A stretch of DNA of 64,000 nt. It comes from Acanthaster planci. Its lineage: Eukaryota; Echinodermata; Asteroidea; Valvatida; Acanthasteridae. Below are positions 37,470 through 50,346 of this stretch, piece after piece (position 1 is the stretch's first letter; every line of letters begins with the position of its first letter). The notes beneath the pieces are model-generated. The model did no database searches. It saw nothing but the letters and a program-made list of their open reading frames with translations, and was not told the origin of the DNA. The stretch spans positions 2,732,355 through 2,796,354 of the forward strand of contig NW_019091367.1 of assembly GCF_001949145.1 (NCBI RefSeq), given 5' to 3'. A program made the position numbers and the translations under genes.

Positions 37470-40400
37470 TTTGTTGTTTCCCTTTCGTCGGTGATTCGTT
37501 GTTGTGTACGCACACAACAAGAAGCCAACGAGCAACCCTTTCTCAAAGACACCATATTGGCAAGATAAGCATGGATGATGATTAATGTTAACAAGGTACA
37601 CTTTTCAGTGCACTTAATCGCTAAACGATCTCAAATAATTTTTACCCATCAAAGAAGAGTGGCAAAACAGTTTGTCTAAGAAATATTCATATCCTTGCTT
37701 CTGAAACATTCGAGGGAAGGTAGTACATTAGAGATTACAGGGCATGTTTTACAAAACAAAAGAAAAAAAAACAAATCAAAACAAGGCAAAACAATAAACA
37801 AACACCCCCTAAATAATTGTTTGAACAGAAATTTTGTTCATTCAATTTATAAAAAAGCTTTGCAAATGAAAAAAAAATTGCATACGTCCGATCCATTCTA
37901 GCTGGACAAAAGCGAGAAAACTGGACTAATACCACAGTTATCGACAATGGCGAACTAGATGAGGTAATGATAAAATCAGAGAATCGATTATCGGGACATT
38001 TTATGCACAATCTACACCAAAATAAGTGGACACACAAGTAGTAATCGCAAAATCGGTATTTCTGCAGTGAAGTTGTAAGTTATCCTGCGCAAGGGGGGAA
38101 GGAATATCCCAATAACCCAGAATCAACCAGGTAGTCTAGCCAAGGTGGTGCAAAGTGATAGGATGCGTTTTGGGACGGCAAAAGAATTAGTGAATGTAAA
38201 ATTTGGATGGTGGAAACTGATGAAGAGGGAAAATCTATGACGGTAAAAAAAAGAAAAGAAAAAATAAAAAAGAAAAAAAAAAGAACAAAATGATAAAATA
38301 CATCCACCCCCCCAAAAAACAACAAAAACCCAAACCGACTGTTATCCTGCTCGTATTTAGCTTGACCTTAACAGGACTAAAAATTTTTTTGCAAAGAGTA
38401 AACAAAACCTTGACCATAAGCGCCTGGATCTATTCCCCATGGTTACTGGGCTCGCGGCTCAATACGCTCAGAAATGACATCCGTAGTGTAGTGACCAAGG
38501 GCACCGGCGCAGGTGTAAGGGTCAAGTTCGTAATGAGGGGTCAGGTGCAACTAACATGCCACGGGTGATGGAGAACAAATTGGTTTAAGGTACATCCCAT
38601 GTGTTCCCGACACTGTTAAGTCTGTCACCGGTAACTGACTGACGAGATGGTAATATGAGCTTATATCATAAAATGTCCAACAAAAGAACGAAGTTTTATA
38701 GATTGGTGGAGTCGGCGCCATGCCCCTTTACAACTGAGGTAATAGGCCTAAACCCACCCTAAGACTTTACAGAAAGCGGTGTACCTCCTTTCACTAAGTC
38801 TTTCCAAACCAATGACTGCATGGTGCCCAGATTTGCCGATTAAAAGCATTGATGGCATGATGGATGATCTATGCACGCTTCGGATACTGTGCGAATACAC
38901 CACTTTTTACGAGGGGCCGAGATAAAACGTCTGCTGTCACTTCAAGCTGCGATTGACAGTCCCCCCGGGAGGAATGTGTCGTTTCACCCGTCTCAGGCGG
39001 TCTGCTGAGGGCACGGGGCGATGTGTCTTGTTGAGGAACACACCGTGTGTCGTCAAAAAACCCAAAGACGGGGGACAATCTTGTCTTTGACCAAAATAAA
39101 TGTATATGTTCCAAGCTAAGCAGAAAGAAATATTCCTCTATACACTACAAAAAAATTAACTCTGTGAGTGCATGCACACCGTTCGTATACTATTAAAAAA
39201 AAATTAGGCCGAATCTACATAATCAGCAAGCAATGACACGAGAGAGAATTCCAGACACGTGCTTTTCAAAAAGGTCTCGGGAACGCCGAAGCTTACGGTT
39301 CAGGGCTCTACAGTGCTGACATATTACTACACTCTATTCTTCATGTCACATCAAAAGCATGTCACCTCTTGCATGAAGAATTCATGAACCAGTATCCTGT
39401 CTAAATCAATTATGTTCATTATTAAAATTTGAGTTCAGTAATGAATGTTCAGGCATACTGAATTAGCATTACTATATGTAGGTCAAACTTAATTTGGTCA
39501 AGATTTAAAGTTTTCATTCGATTCAGTCTCAAACTCTCGTGGCGCAACATGCTGGAAGACATGAATATCTTTTTTTTTAATTTTTTGCACACCATGGATT
39601 TCAACACTATAATTTGGCCGTCATTTTACAATCCAGCCGCGTTCACCTCAAGATTTGCACGTTTTCACTGCAATCAAAAATTGTAATGATTTCGTTGCAA
39701 TAATCCCTTGCGACGACACATGTCCGGTCGGCTCGAATGCATAACGCCTCGTTTTATGTTGGTCAGGTGAGAGTTTAGCCATGCATGCATTGGCACCGCA
39801 TTTCATTAATGGAAATGCGGCATCATGAGCTATAGCTGTTACGAGGATCGAGCGATGCACTGCGGCCCCCTCCCCGTTTAATCCGGCCAACACACCGGCT
39901 TCAAGCCTCGGGCTCAACGTGGTTTTCACTCGCACTGGACAAACAAGTAGGTCCTAGAGGGTCGTGCTGCAGGTTTTTCTGTTCACGGTGGGTTGAACGT
40001 AAAACAGAATTATGCCCACGGAACTCCAGCATTTGAACACTAGTGATATTTCATTACGGGTCATTAGAGAAAAAGCAGCTGGTTCAATGCCAAAATGGGC
40101 CAAGTACATCTCTGATTTACACCTGAAACTTCAATTATAGCAAACAGCACGATTCATACAAAAAGATTAAGTGTTGAGCCCGGCACCGCTGCTATACTTA
40201 GAGCAAACCATAGGCCTACAAGTACACGTATATTATGTTCAACGATGACTATTTTTATTCTCCTTTTGAGTGAAAATGTTTCAAATTGAACGTCCAAGTC
40301 CAAACCAAATGGCAATATCAAATGCATCAAACCAGGCCTCTATGCTCATGTAGGCGAAAAACGAGCTATTTTCTCCGAACAGTATACTTCCGCGTACTGT

Positions 40401-43400
40401 GAAATAAATGAACCATTAAATCGGCTCGGCCAACCGAGCTATATGACAATAAGTGCCGTTTTTTATAGACCGACTTTTCTCTTGAAAAGGCAAAAGGTTT
40501 AACATTAAAATTAACCAGGGACTGCAAGATAGGTTGGAAAAAAAACCTGAAAATGCGACATGTCCGAAAGCTCTAAAAAAAGCCATGCAGTGAAAGTAGA
40601 TGACGTTTGTAACGTGTCGTTTCAGAGAATCTCAACGAAAGATGTCTGAATAAAGAGAATGAACCATCGGAGTGCGCAGTGAATGTGGCCATGCCTTATA
40701 CCAAGGACGCATCCATGCTGTGTCACCCATTTATGCTCTATTCCTAGGCTGAACACTATGGGAAGAACCAGGTAAAATACAACCATATTTAACACTGACA
40801 ATAGCGTTTCTCACGCTGTCACTACTCATGCTACTGAGGGAAATTTGTTGCGTTTCAGTAATTGCAGTTATTGTTTTGTTTACGACATCTGGGTGTTGTT
40901 TCAGAAAATGACATATCGTAGCACTGCTTGCTGAAAGCACCCCCTTCCGCGTTGCGGACGCTTTACAGTTGAAGCGGCGGGCAATAAAAAAAATGATTGA
41001 ATTAGATTTCGTCGGTTTCCGTGATGTGAGAAATATACACTGGATAATGAAATTGAGGCGCGAAAGAAGTGCAGCTTACCTCGAGACTAGAGTGGAGTTA
41101 TTTTGCGCTATGTTTTTTTTTTTTGATGACGAGATGGCACACCGGGGGTAACAGAGCGTGTCCGCCGTGCCCAGACAGCTGATAACGGCAGGCTGGATGT
41201 CGGGCAAGTGGCACCAGGCGTGAAGGTGTCGGAAATGAGACTCGCCACCGAGGGCCTGCACAGCCGCTGCTGAGTTCCGCTTCTTTATTCAAGACTTTGA
41301 ATCGTCTAAGCCTTTTGCTCTCTGCCTGACGAGGAAACAATCCGGTGATGTTTTGACGCCGAGTCCCATTTCAAAATGCTGACGGGATAAATCCGTTGAT
41401 CAGAGACACAAACGCGCACGACGGCCCCCTTCAAAGCCTCCCATCGGCAGCACCAGAGTTAAGACCAACCGGGTCGGCCCGGGCCAAGTTCACGATCGAC
41501 GGCAGATTAGGCTGTCCTGACAGCCACAGATGAGTGTGGAGCGGTCGGCGTGCCTCTCTCGACGAGTCGGTAGTCTCTTTTGATCCCCTATCTACTCGCA
41601 CGGGCCGGGGAACCAGTGTGTCCTTAACATCACATAGGCGCACGCAATTATATATTCACATTGATTACACCCATGTCCTTGCCGCGGTGTTCGTCGCTAC
41701 CGCGCGTCAGTGCAGTAGGCCTATGCTATTTGACAAGAGGAGGGTGAGTTTTTTCGTGTTTGCTCGCGATCGGACGGGCTCTGAAAACTGTGTCAACAGG
41801 GGCTCGCGGTATCTGCACGCAGCGGCGGTTCCTTTTCTAATGGGTTTTTTCGCACTCAGCGCCAGCGCATATAACACCGCATTGGTTAGTCTCCATCATG
41901 GAATATTCTCGGCCGCGGAAGGTGTTGAAAAGGTCACTCACGCATGTAATCACATTAAAATTCCCTGGGCCCACCTTCGACGAAGGGGCCCGGGTTGGGT
42001 GACACACACCATTCACGCAACCAATAAAATATCGACAAGCAGGGATAAAGAAGAGAGAAGCAATAACGACCAGAGGACAGGAATACGCTAGAATTGTGTA
42101 GGATGAATGTTTTGCAACATGGTTTTGGAATCCCTTATATTTAAAATGTCATACGCATTGTTGTACGGCAGACACTCGAGGCGTGAATTAATAAGCCCTC
42201 GGTCCAATTTAGTAATTTCCCCACCCCGCACGACTGTATCGATTACACAGATGTTGATGCTTGATATCAACCATCACGACAGAGCTGAAAAGGTGCACCT
42301 TCACACACGGCTGTTGCGACCGAAAAAACACGGCAAATCGGCTGCTGTGCGTGATGTCGTCACCACACGAGAGACATAATTTTAAGGGATAGCTGAGACA
42401 TGCGAAGAAAATCTCCAGGCGTCGAAACGACCAGATCGAGTCGTGGTTCGATATAATATCACTGAAGCCACCCCTGGTAAGGTTTTTGTCACCCGACTGG
42501 AAATCCGTTTCCGTGCAATTGAAGGTTATTAGTATATTCATATTCAAGTACAGGTCGTGTTAATGACAATACTTTGATTTGCCTACTTTTGAGTAATCTG
42601 TCATCCACCAATGGCAGTCTGTCTGCTATAGTGGCTGGAAACTTTGATCTTATGGGAGTCGATTCCTCTCTTCGGTCGACCTCATCAAAAACTCAAGATA
42701 TTCAAGTAGATTTTTCACCAAATCACCACCCAAAAATAAAACTGTTTTAACACCCTTCTGAAATAATTAGTAATCAAATTTTCGGATCCAACCAGAGGCA
42801 GGCAGTGATCTCCTCACGCATGCAGGAAAACCAAAAACAAAACGACCAGACTGTAGCGAAGAGAGCGATTGTGGCGGACCCCGACCCCAACTCGGCCCGG
42901 CGTGAGCTCGGGAGCTGGGGGTAGCAGCCCCGCTGTAGTCGCCGCCAGATCGATTACACCGCCCCGTTCACACCTTAAGCGTGTACTAACTTCCTCTCAA
43001 GGTCGCCACTCTTTCAAAAGGGCAAGTGGTGCAACCCACGAGGAGAAAAGAGGATAGCTCCTAATTTGTCGACGGGCGGTGTGCGACTATAGGGTCGGTG
43101 GATATACACGCACCATGGCGAGGTACAAAGCCGCCACCTTGGTGGACAACAAGTGCTAGTTGGTTCTTCAGTGGAGCATAGAAAGAAGCGGTTATTACTT
43201 TATCATTTAAACCGAAATTTCTGTTGCATATAAATAGCTTAATATATTTGGAGTCTAACTCTGACCGTTTCGTGAGTACGCATAAATCAAAGCTAAAATT
43301 AGCGTAGGCTTGTCCAGAACGGAAACGGCATGGAAAATTGACATGAAAACTAATTTTGTGCAAAGGAATGGTTACTCGTTTGAACCTTTTAGTCTATGTG

Positions 43401-45005
43401 GTTAAAAATCTAAATAGATTCGGAGACACAGCACATATATCTCTCGTCCGTGCGACAGATTTTTATTTGAAAGTTTTTTAACCAATAGTCAAATTGTCAC
43501 GGAGGTTAAATCCAACAAACAAAGGGTGATACCCACCTGGCGAAAGTATCAACCCCAAATTACTGACACTTTTAACGGTAAGCAGCTAGCCGAAGTAATG
43601 ATGAGGTGAATGGTATATTTGTTCGAATCTTGGCGTGATCTCGGGTGGTGCAACTTTCACACAGACCCGCCAACTGTTTGTCTTGGTCGGCTGGGCGCTC
43701 ACAACACGCCACCGTCACCCGGACAACAACCGGCCGCAGGTATAAGCCCAAGTTAATACTCAGTGACGACAAGTTTGACGGAGAACACGGAAACGAAGCC
43801 ACACAATGACTGATCGTCACGGGATATCCTTGTGACTGTTCAAAAAGTGAGAAAAACTGAGAACTGTGCGGTGCTTGGGACTGCAGAACAGACGTATAAA
43901 TAATCTGCAACAGACAACAATGAAGAAGAACCTCCACTTCTAAACAAAACAACCCCCCCCAAAAAAAACCCCACAAATAAATCGCAATAGATTCTTTGAC
44001 GTTTGAGGCAGTTTAAAAGCTTATTTCATAATCTTTTCTTTTCAGTTACTTGCAGTTTAACAATAAAACAAGCAACTCTTGGAGACATTTCCACTCAAAG
44101 ATTATCAACCTCTAAATATCCATTACAAAAGAGGCTCTGTTTTTGTCCAAATTTTTTCAGAAATACAAGCTGGCAGTTCTGTTGGAGGTTTTCACTCTTC
44201 ATTTTCACAAATCATCCAGTCCACGGGCGTGTAGACCACAAAATTTCCAATTGCAGAGAAATTGATGGTACACAAGTCGTGCACGTGGTTTGGTTCGCGC
44301 AGGTTTTGAGCCCTAAGCTGGATCAACAGAGGGAGCAATTTTCCTAGCAACGGAGGCTCGTAACTGCACTTCCCTGGTTCACAATTTTGAAATGCACGCG
44401 ATACGGTCGCAGCGCTACTCCCGACCAACATGGCTCTTTTCAGCCTCTGCTCAAGGTGGATAGTGGGCCAATAATACTCTCCACCAAAAGCTCAGGTTTT
44501 TAGGCCATATCCAAATCAACTGGTTGTTGCTGAGAATAACACGTACACGCAAACATGGGAAGTAACGCCCTGACTTCCACCTGTGCGCGTGGTATTTAAA
44601 GTTTCAGCCAAAACTTCCGACGAAGCCTTCCACTGGAAAAAAAGAGTTACTTCATACATGAAAATAGTTCGGTTTAATGGCTGCCACTTTATTTGATTCG
44701 GCTCGGTAAAATTTGACCAACATGTAGAAAAACAGCCCAAAGGATAGGCATGTAGCTGTTATGTCGTCCACACAAACGTTTCAGAGTGAGCTGATAGGCT
44801 TTTGTTTAAAACAGTTTTATAATTATGACTTCAGACAAAACAAAATCGAATTGAAATGCCTGGAGTACACAAACATCGCGGAAGAAAAGAAGAAATTTTA
44901 CGTGATTCCGAAATGTGAGAAGTTTGTGAGCCAGAGTTGTAATTATTCACGAATACTGGGGACTGAAAAAGCCACAACACTCTATTAGATAATAAATCAA
45001 TAAAC
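37470..45005. other. Intergenic with GC-rich island; no gene recognised
   Basis: An A-rich purine run lies at 38240-38330. A 9-bp-arm palindrome lies at 39796-39820. A CpG-rich island at about 41080-42060 includes a 185-codon plus-strand frame (41534-42091, with a non-ATG first residue possible) that matches no family I know and looks like a chance frame. Another GC-rich patch spans 42850-43010. No exon structure was evident. Confidence 0.4.
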
Positions 45006-45009
45006 AAAA
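45006..45009 (-). terminator. Pol III terminator of the first tRNA-Leu
   Basis: A run of four T on the minus strand lies four bases past the tRNA 3' end. Confidence 0.75.
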
Positions 45010-45013
45010 CTGA

Positions 45014-45139
45014 TGTCAGAAGTGGGATTCGAACCCACGCCTCCAAACGGAGACCAGAACACTCGATGTCACTCGATTCATTTGAGCGAGAAGTAATTAA
45101 ACTTGAGTCTGGCGCCTTAGACCGCTCGGCCATTCTGAC
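45014..45139 (-). tRNA. tRNA-Leu(CAA) with a 42-nt intron
   Basis: The acceptor stem GTCAGAA/TTCTGAC is perfect with discriminator A. The D arm is GCC...GGC, the anticodon stem is CCAGA/TCTGG with loop CTCAAGT (anticodon CAA), the long variable arm CTCC-GTTT-GGAG marks a leucine tRNA, and the T loop is TTCGAAT. The intron (45060-45101) sits after base 37, the usual eukaryotic place, and ends AGTGACATCGAGTG. A box TGGCCGAGCGG and B box GGTTCGAATCC are intact. A TTTT terminator follows 4 nt downstream. Confidence 0.95.
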
Positions 45140-47366
45140 ACGACACGAAACTTTCCCTTCCATGTCTAATTGTGGAACGAGACGTCCACCAGTTATGTCT
45201 TTGGCCATGTCGACTCTGTCGTCTGCACAGCGTCTAGATATATGAAACACCAAGGGGGCATGTATTACAAAAGGGGAATGCAGCACATGATGTCAATCAC
45301 AAGCACAAAATGTTTACATATATAAATCAACATCGTGTTTGATCATGAGAGTCCGTTTTTTTGCCTTTATACTCAAGATTACGCTAACTTGCAAATTAAA
45401 AAAATAAAACTAAATAAACAACTTGATAAATAGAAACAAACAAGCAAACAACCCCAACAACCCAACAAACAAACAAACAACCCAACACCCCAACGAACAA
45501 ACAAACAAACATTCTTTGCTCCGCTACTGTTTGCAAGTGTTTCGACAATCGTTTGAGATCCAATAGTTTTTCCATCTACCAGTAATTACAGAAATAGCGC
45601 CCTCTGTTATGGGAGTAGAATTACTGTTCAGTTGCCTTTTGCACTGAGCGCGGCGCAGACCTCATCAAGAGATGAGTTCACGATCGCGAGTAACTCTGGT
45701 CTGCACTCCGCAGACGAGATCAAGCAGGTGTTTCCTCGGATTAAAACCCAATACGAGAAATGCACCAAAATCGGTAATTGCCGAAATGTATACAGCCGGC
45801 ACAGCCCCTCAAAAGATTTACTGCCCATTCAGGAACACTATAGTCGTGTTTTCCTGCGAAGCAAAGCTCCTGCTCTAAAACCGAGGCTGCCGTCAAGAGG
45901 ATTAGTACGCGAGCCGTATCGTACTACCACTTGCCGCAGACTGGTGGCTGCAATAACAATTGCTTGAAAACCGTGAAACATAAAAATAAACACTTGGAAA
46001 CAAACCCTTGTCTTGTAAATCCTTGTTTAAAAGCTGCTTACTTATTTATATCTGAAGCATTGATTGAAGATGAAAGGATGATGTCTGCAGACAGAAATAA
46101 GCGCTGCTTATACGACTTTATACTTCATGAAATCCTGAATATTTTAATGCTTAGAAATAGAGAAACCTCTCAGTAAATCAATGGTAATTTGGCGAATACA
46201 CTTCGAGGATAAAACAAGAGGGAAAGAAGAAGAGAGGGAAAAACCTGCAGTGAAAAACTGTAGGTGTGATAGTTTGGCCAACAACAGTTGAAATTTATGT
46301 ACAGATAACCGTGTTTTGCGAATGGCGCTCATATTTAAAAATAAAAATAAGATCTGGATGACGTAAGCATTGTGCCAACTCTTACGCAAAACAGCTGGGC
46401 TCGACAGTTTTTTTGTAATCCGGCACAATGCACCCTCCATTACTGGGGCCAGAATTTATAAAGATGACAAATCAAAAAAGGGAAACTTTGGTTTTAGTAG
46501 GAACTTCTGTTCAAGATAAAATACCAGAAGTGGTATGAAGACCTATTCCTCCAATACTGGAGACCAGCATACCGCGTAGTGAAGGCTCATTTTCTTTCTA
46601 CCGGGGACAGAGACTGTGTCCGATTTACTCGGCTGCCGTTGAAATTCCACATCAGTCTATGATAGCAGCTGCAGCAATTACCCATCGAGTCGTGTGTGAT
46701 CTAAAGCCGTAGCAAACTTAAATGAACGTGACCAGAATTTTTTCCCGGGGGGGACTTTTTTCGGTGGGGGGTTTCCGGGTGAGGCAATTTGATGAATTCT
46801 CAAGCAACTTGGATATGCCCCCTTTCATCTTTTAAAAAATCGCTTTTGCCTTTCCCCGCTTAAAAAATTACATATTTTTCAGAGGGGAGGTGGCAAGCGC
46901 CCTCAAGCCCCATTGCAACGCCAAGTATTAAATTCGGACGGGTCGGGACGGGCTGACCCTGTTGGGATGTTCGATTACTGTAAACCTCCATAAGCGCGTA
47001 CCTCCTCGTATCACTTGTAATCTGTATGCGATCATATGAGAAATTACAAAATTTTAATAAGTGCGTCTCATAATGGCGGAGAGGTCTACATTACTTGACC
47101 CAAATTGATGAACATTGGCTGATTCGATGAATTTGGGTGTTCTGGTCTATTAGATTTTGTACTGACGACGTCACACTTTGCTTACGCGTTTGCTTTCTTA
47201 TGGTGCTCAGTTGACTGCGGACACCCACTGGCTCCATAGGGATGTGCACATGTAAGCACACTTCGAAATCATTAGTAAATGGGCCTATTTAAAACGTGGT
47301 TTGAATCCCTCGACTGATGTTATTTTTTGAAGGTTTGTAATCGGTATGATAGCTTCCCTACGACGT
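45140..47366. other. Spacer between the two intact tRNA-Leu genes
   Basis: A CAAA-type microsatellite lies at about 45435-45510 (repeated AACAAACAAACAA and AACCCAACA units). The plus-strand frame at about 45632-45967 has no recognisable domain. G-runs occur near 46747-46785. Confidence 0.5.
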
Positions 47367-47486
47367 GTCAGAATGGCCGAGCGGTCTAAGGCGCTAGACT
47401 CAAGTTAATGAACTTTCACTAACTCTAGTGACATTGGGTGTTCTGGTCTCCATTTGGAGGCGTGGGTTCGAATCCCACTTCTGACA
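47367..47486 (+). tRNA. tRNA-Leu(CAA) with a 36-nt intron
   Basis: All arms are intact: acceptor GTCAGAA/TTCTGAC with discriminator A, D stem GCC/GGC, anticodon stem CTAGA/TCTGG with one T-G wobble, loop CTCAAGT (anticodon CAA), variable arm CTCC-ATTT-GGAG, and T loop TTCGAAT. The intron is 47405-47440 and ends AGTGACATTGGGTG, closely like the first copy. The orientation is opposite to the neighbours on both sides. Confidence 0.95.
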
Positions 47487-47490
47487 GATA

Positions 47491-47495
47491 TTTTT
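47491..47495 (+). terminator. Pol III terminator of the second tRNA-Leu
   Basis: TTTTT begins five bases after the tRNA 3' end. Confidence 0.8.
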
Positions 47496-47734
47496 ATGTA
47501 CTTAAATCAAGGCTACATCGTTTTACGAGACCAAGATCTTCGTTTGGCGGAATGGAGGGACGGATCCTGCCCTGATTTTTTTTATTACAAGCTCTCATTT
47601 AAAAGCACCCCCCCCCAAATCGTTGTCTTTGTTAGTAACTAGGGGAATTATTTTTATGTGCAGAAATCTTAATTGAAATCAGAATAGGCTATATTGGCTG
47701 TTGTGTTAGACCTAAAGCTATCGTGCTTCATATA

Positions 47735-48532
47735 GAGCCTGTAAGAGGTCACGCAGCGATTTTCCGGAACCCTCGCGCGGTCCGCCTATGGGGATTTTAC
47801 GCTGGGCCGTCCTATCACGTTCGAAAATTTTGGGAAGAATGATTCCTAACAGAAACCACCCCCAAAAAACTCATGTAATTTTCCCTTTGTCGTCGTCAGG
47901 TAATATTGAGGAAAAGTCAGCTCGAGATGGGTACAAAGTGAATTTCATGAACAGCCTTCCACTCCCCGGTAGTATCGTTCCTAGGTCTCCTTGTTCATGC
48001 CCATTTGTTTTCATTCCCCGTGCTTACTTGGAAACGAGATTGTAAAACGTTGCAAAGATTTACCTACTTGCAGTTGATGGACTCTAGATTCAGTCAAGTT
48101 GACCTGACGCAGTTCTTATCAGCAAATGTTAGATTATACATTGGAATCTTTCGCTAAAGCAGGTTATTGCCTTAAGTCTATTTCGTTATAAAGTACAAAA
48201 TCGTTAAGATATGTTGGTCTATTTTAATTTTTGCTTTTATCGAAAGACTATAATTCCGTATTTTTTTGTTCATTTGCGTTCGAGACCACCGAATTGCACT
48301 GTTCTTCATGCGTTTAAAATGTTCGGAAGTGATAGGTCAATAATGGCAGGATATTTAGTATTTTCTATGAATTGATATGCCAGCAAATATTTTACACAAA
48401 AGGCCTTTTTGTGAGTAGAGTTTATAAGAATTTAAAACTGAACGAAACCATATTACAAATTCTAAAATGTTTGCATTGTTTTCCTATCCAAGGCTTCCGG
48501 CAGCGTGTCATCAGGGGTGAACTTTCAGGCTG
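47735..48532 (+). mobile_element. TA-flanked TIR element, copy A (798 bp)
   Basis: The element is flanked by TA on both sides (47733-47734 and 48533-48534). It starts GAGCCTGTAAGAGGTCACGC and ends GTGAACTTTCAGGCTG, an inverted match to its own start. Copy B at 62048-62667 aligns along almost its full length in the opposite orientation. An extra stretch of about 200 nt (roughly 48131-48340) in copy A explains the length difference. Indels break any shared reading frame, so it is treated as non-autonomous and non-coding. It begins about 250 bp past the second tRNA-Leu. Confidence 0.82.
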
Positions 48533-48534
48533 TA

Positions 48535-50087
48535 TTGCCACTCCCCGAAAAATGGATTTGTATGAGATTTTGGCTGATGGGAGTGGTTGCAATTGGGACT
48601 GGTTCCCTCCAAACTGTCCAGTGCAGTGATTGGGAACAAGGGCGTATAGTTTCACTATTTGTACAAGTCGGGGTGGTCAACGAGCTATCCCCGATTTTAC
48701 GTTTAAATCAGTGAATCCGACAGACGAGACACGATGGTGCATCGCGATTAAAAAGCCTTAATTCCAATGAGCGAAGAGTGAAGACATATTCTTTTTTTTT
48801 GGGGGGGGGGAGTGGAGCTCAGGGGAGATTTCTTTTCTCTGAAATGTTGTTGATACTTCTCCCAATAACCCGAACTTTAAGCAGCGCCGGAAAGTTTTGC
48901 ACGAAGTGAATCGAAAAGTCTAAAGGATAGCCCAACGGAATGCAATGACATCATGCTCTCTTAAGTCCTGTAAGCTGACATGTAGTGCATGCTGCACCTC
49001 ATGGTGATAACTGAATCAATGCAAAATTCAGGGGGAAACTCTCTGTTGTGACACATTCGATCGTTTCCACGTGGGAGTGTACTCAACCAACAATTTAACA
49101 TTGCAAACAATTTCCAGGGTACTCCGTATAGCCAGCTCGTTACGGTTCGCCGCTCCATACCAAGTTCTCCCCTCAATGCTACTGGCACATCTGTTCAGTG
49201 TAGATATCTTACTGGGTCATCTTTGGAGAGGATGTACGTTCTAAATAAAGCGCCAGGATATGAAGGTGGGCGTTTTGAGACAATAAAATCTGGCACTAGC
49301 AACAATGGGCCGAGTGCTTTACAGCGACATCTTGACTGTTTCCGGGGGCTTTTGTATGTAGGCTGCGTTTGAAGTGGTCCGCAGTTCCGAGCCATTGTTG
49401 TCCACTTGAGACCTCTTCAGTCAACCGCTGTACTTTTATCCTGAATTTTATTAGAAGGTATAGCCTTTTGTACCAAAAAAAGAAGCAGGTATGACCGGTT
49501 TTTAGTGTTTCGGTACCTCTAAATAGACGGTTCCATTTCATCAGTGCCAGATGTAGAAGTGGTTTTCAAGGTGAGCAAGTTTTTGAGTTATATTTGTAGC
49601 AGCGGATATCTCTACTGATTTTGTGATTATTTCAAGCTGTGACCGTTACATTTGTCCTTGCCTTTCTCTCTATTGTAAAGAAAAAAAATGACAACAATGA
49701 CTCAGATTTAAATCCCTAGGTGGCGAGGGAAATTGTGACAAAGGCTCGGCAGTGCTTTTCTTTTATAAATTTTCTTAGAAATTGTACTGACCTCCTTAAT
49801 AAAGGTCAACTATCACTGCGATCGTGTTTTTGGCGTGTTTTATGTTTGTTTTGTGGAAATAAATTAGCCAAAAACTGTACAGCGATGTCAAAGAGGTCAA
49901 AAGTTCTGGTGAAGTGCCAATAAACTCTTGTCAAGTCCACCTACTTAAGGGTTATTCTCATTAGGAGTCGACGCGACCGCTAAGGCGAAAGCCAAATTGT
50001 GACACCAAAAAAATCAGCTACGAATTCTTGAACGGGAAACATCAGTCCTGCGGATGAACGTTTAGTGATATTAAATTTGGGTCGTAT
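48535..50087. other. Intergenic, nothing recognised
   Basis: This stretch is AT-rich with a T/G homopolymer run at 48791-48811. Short frames on both strands show no domain. Confidence 0.5.
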
Positions 50088-50346
50088 CAAAGGTGGATCC
50101 AGAACCTCTCGTTCCTTTTTTGTGGGGGGGGGCAAAATTGTTTTATGGGGGAATGTAATAGGAACATTTTATTCAACTATTTGTGGCCTTTCTGAGAGAT
50201 GAGGCTACATTTTGGTGCTTTTATATGCTTTTGGAAAAATGGAAAAGAAGTATACCCAAAATAGCTTTTTCCTCATCATTAAAAAATGCTCTTTTTAGGA
50301 GGTGGGGATGACCCTTGTTACCCCACCCCTCTGCATCCGCCCTTGG
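50088..50346. mobile_element. Probable small TIR element with G-tract ends
   Basis: The left end CAAAGGTGGATCCAGAACC and the right end read inwards, CCAAGGGCGGATGCAGAGG, are imperfect inverted repeats around a GGATCCAG-like core. G-runs lie inside each end (50124-50133 and the complement of 50321-50328). The interior of about 200 bp is AT-rich and non-coding. No clear target duplication was seen, so the exact ends are uncertain. Confidence 0.5.

Noticed and set aside
43070-43088. GACGGGCGGTGTG, resembling a universal small-subunit rRNA motif
   Set aside because: The surrounding bases do not match rRNA; a short chance match.
44831-45286. 151-codon minus-strand frame with M-A-E-R-S-K-A-P-D motif
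   Set aside because: The motif is a translation of the tRNA-Leu gene at 45014-45139. The frame at 53680-53865 arises the same way.
45435-45510. Regularly repeated CAAACAAACAA units considered as a CRISPR-like array
   Set aside because: These are microsatellite units without spacers of constant length in a eukaryotic context.
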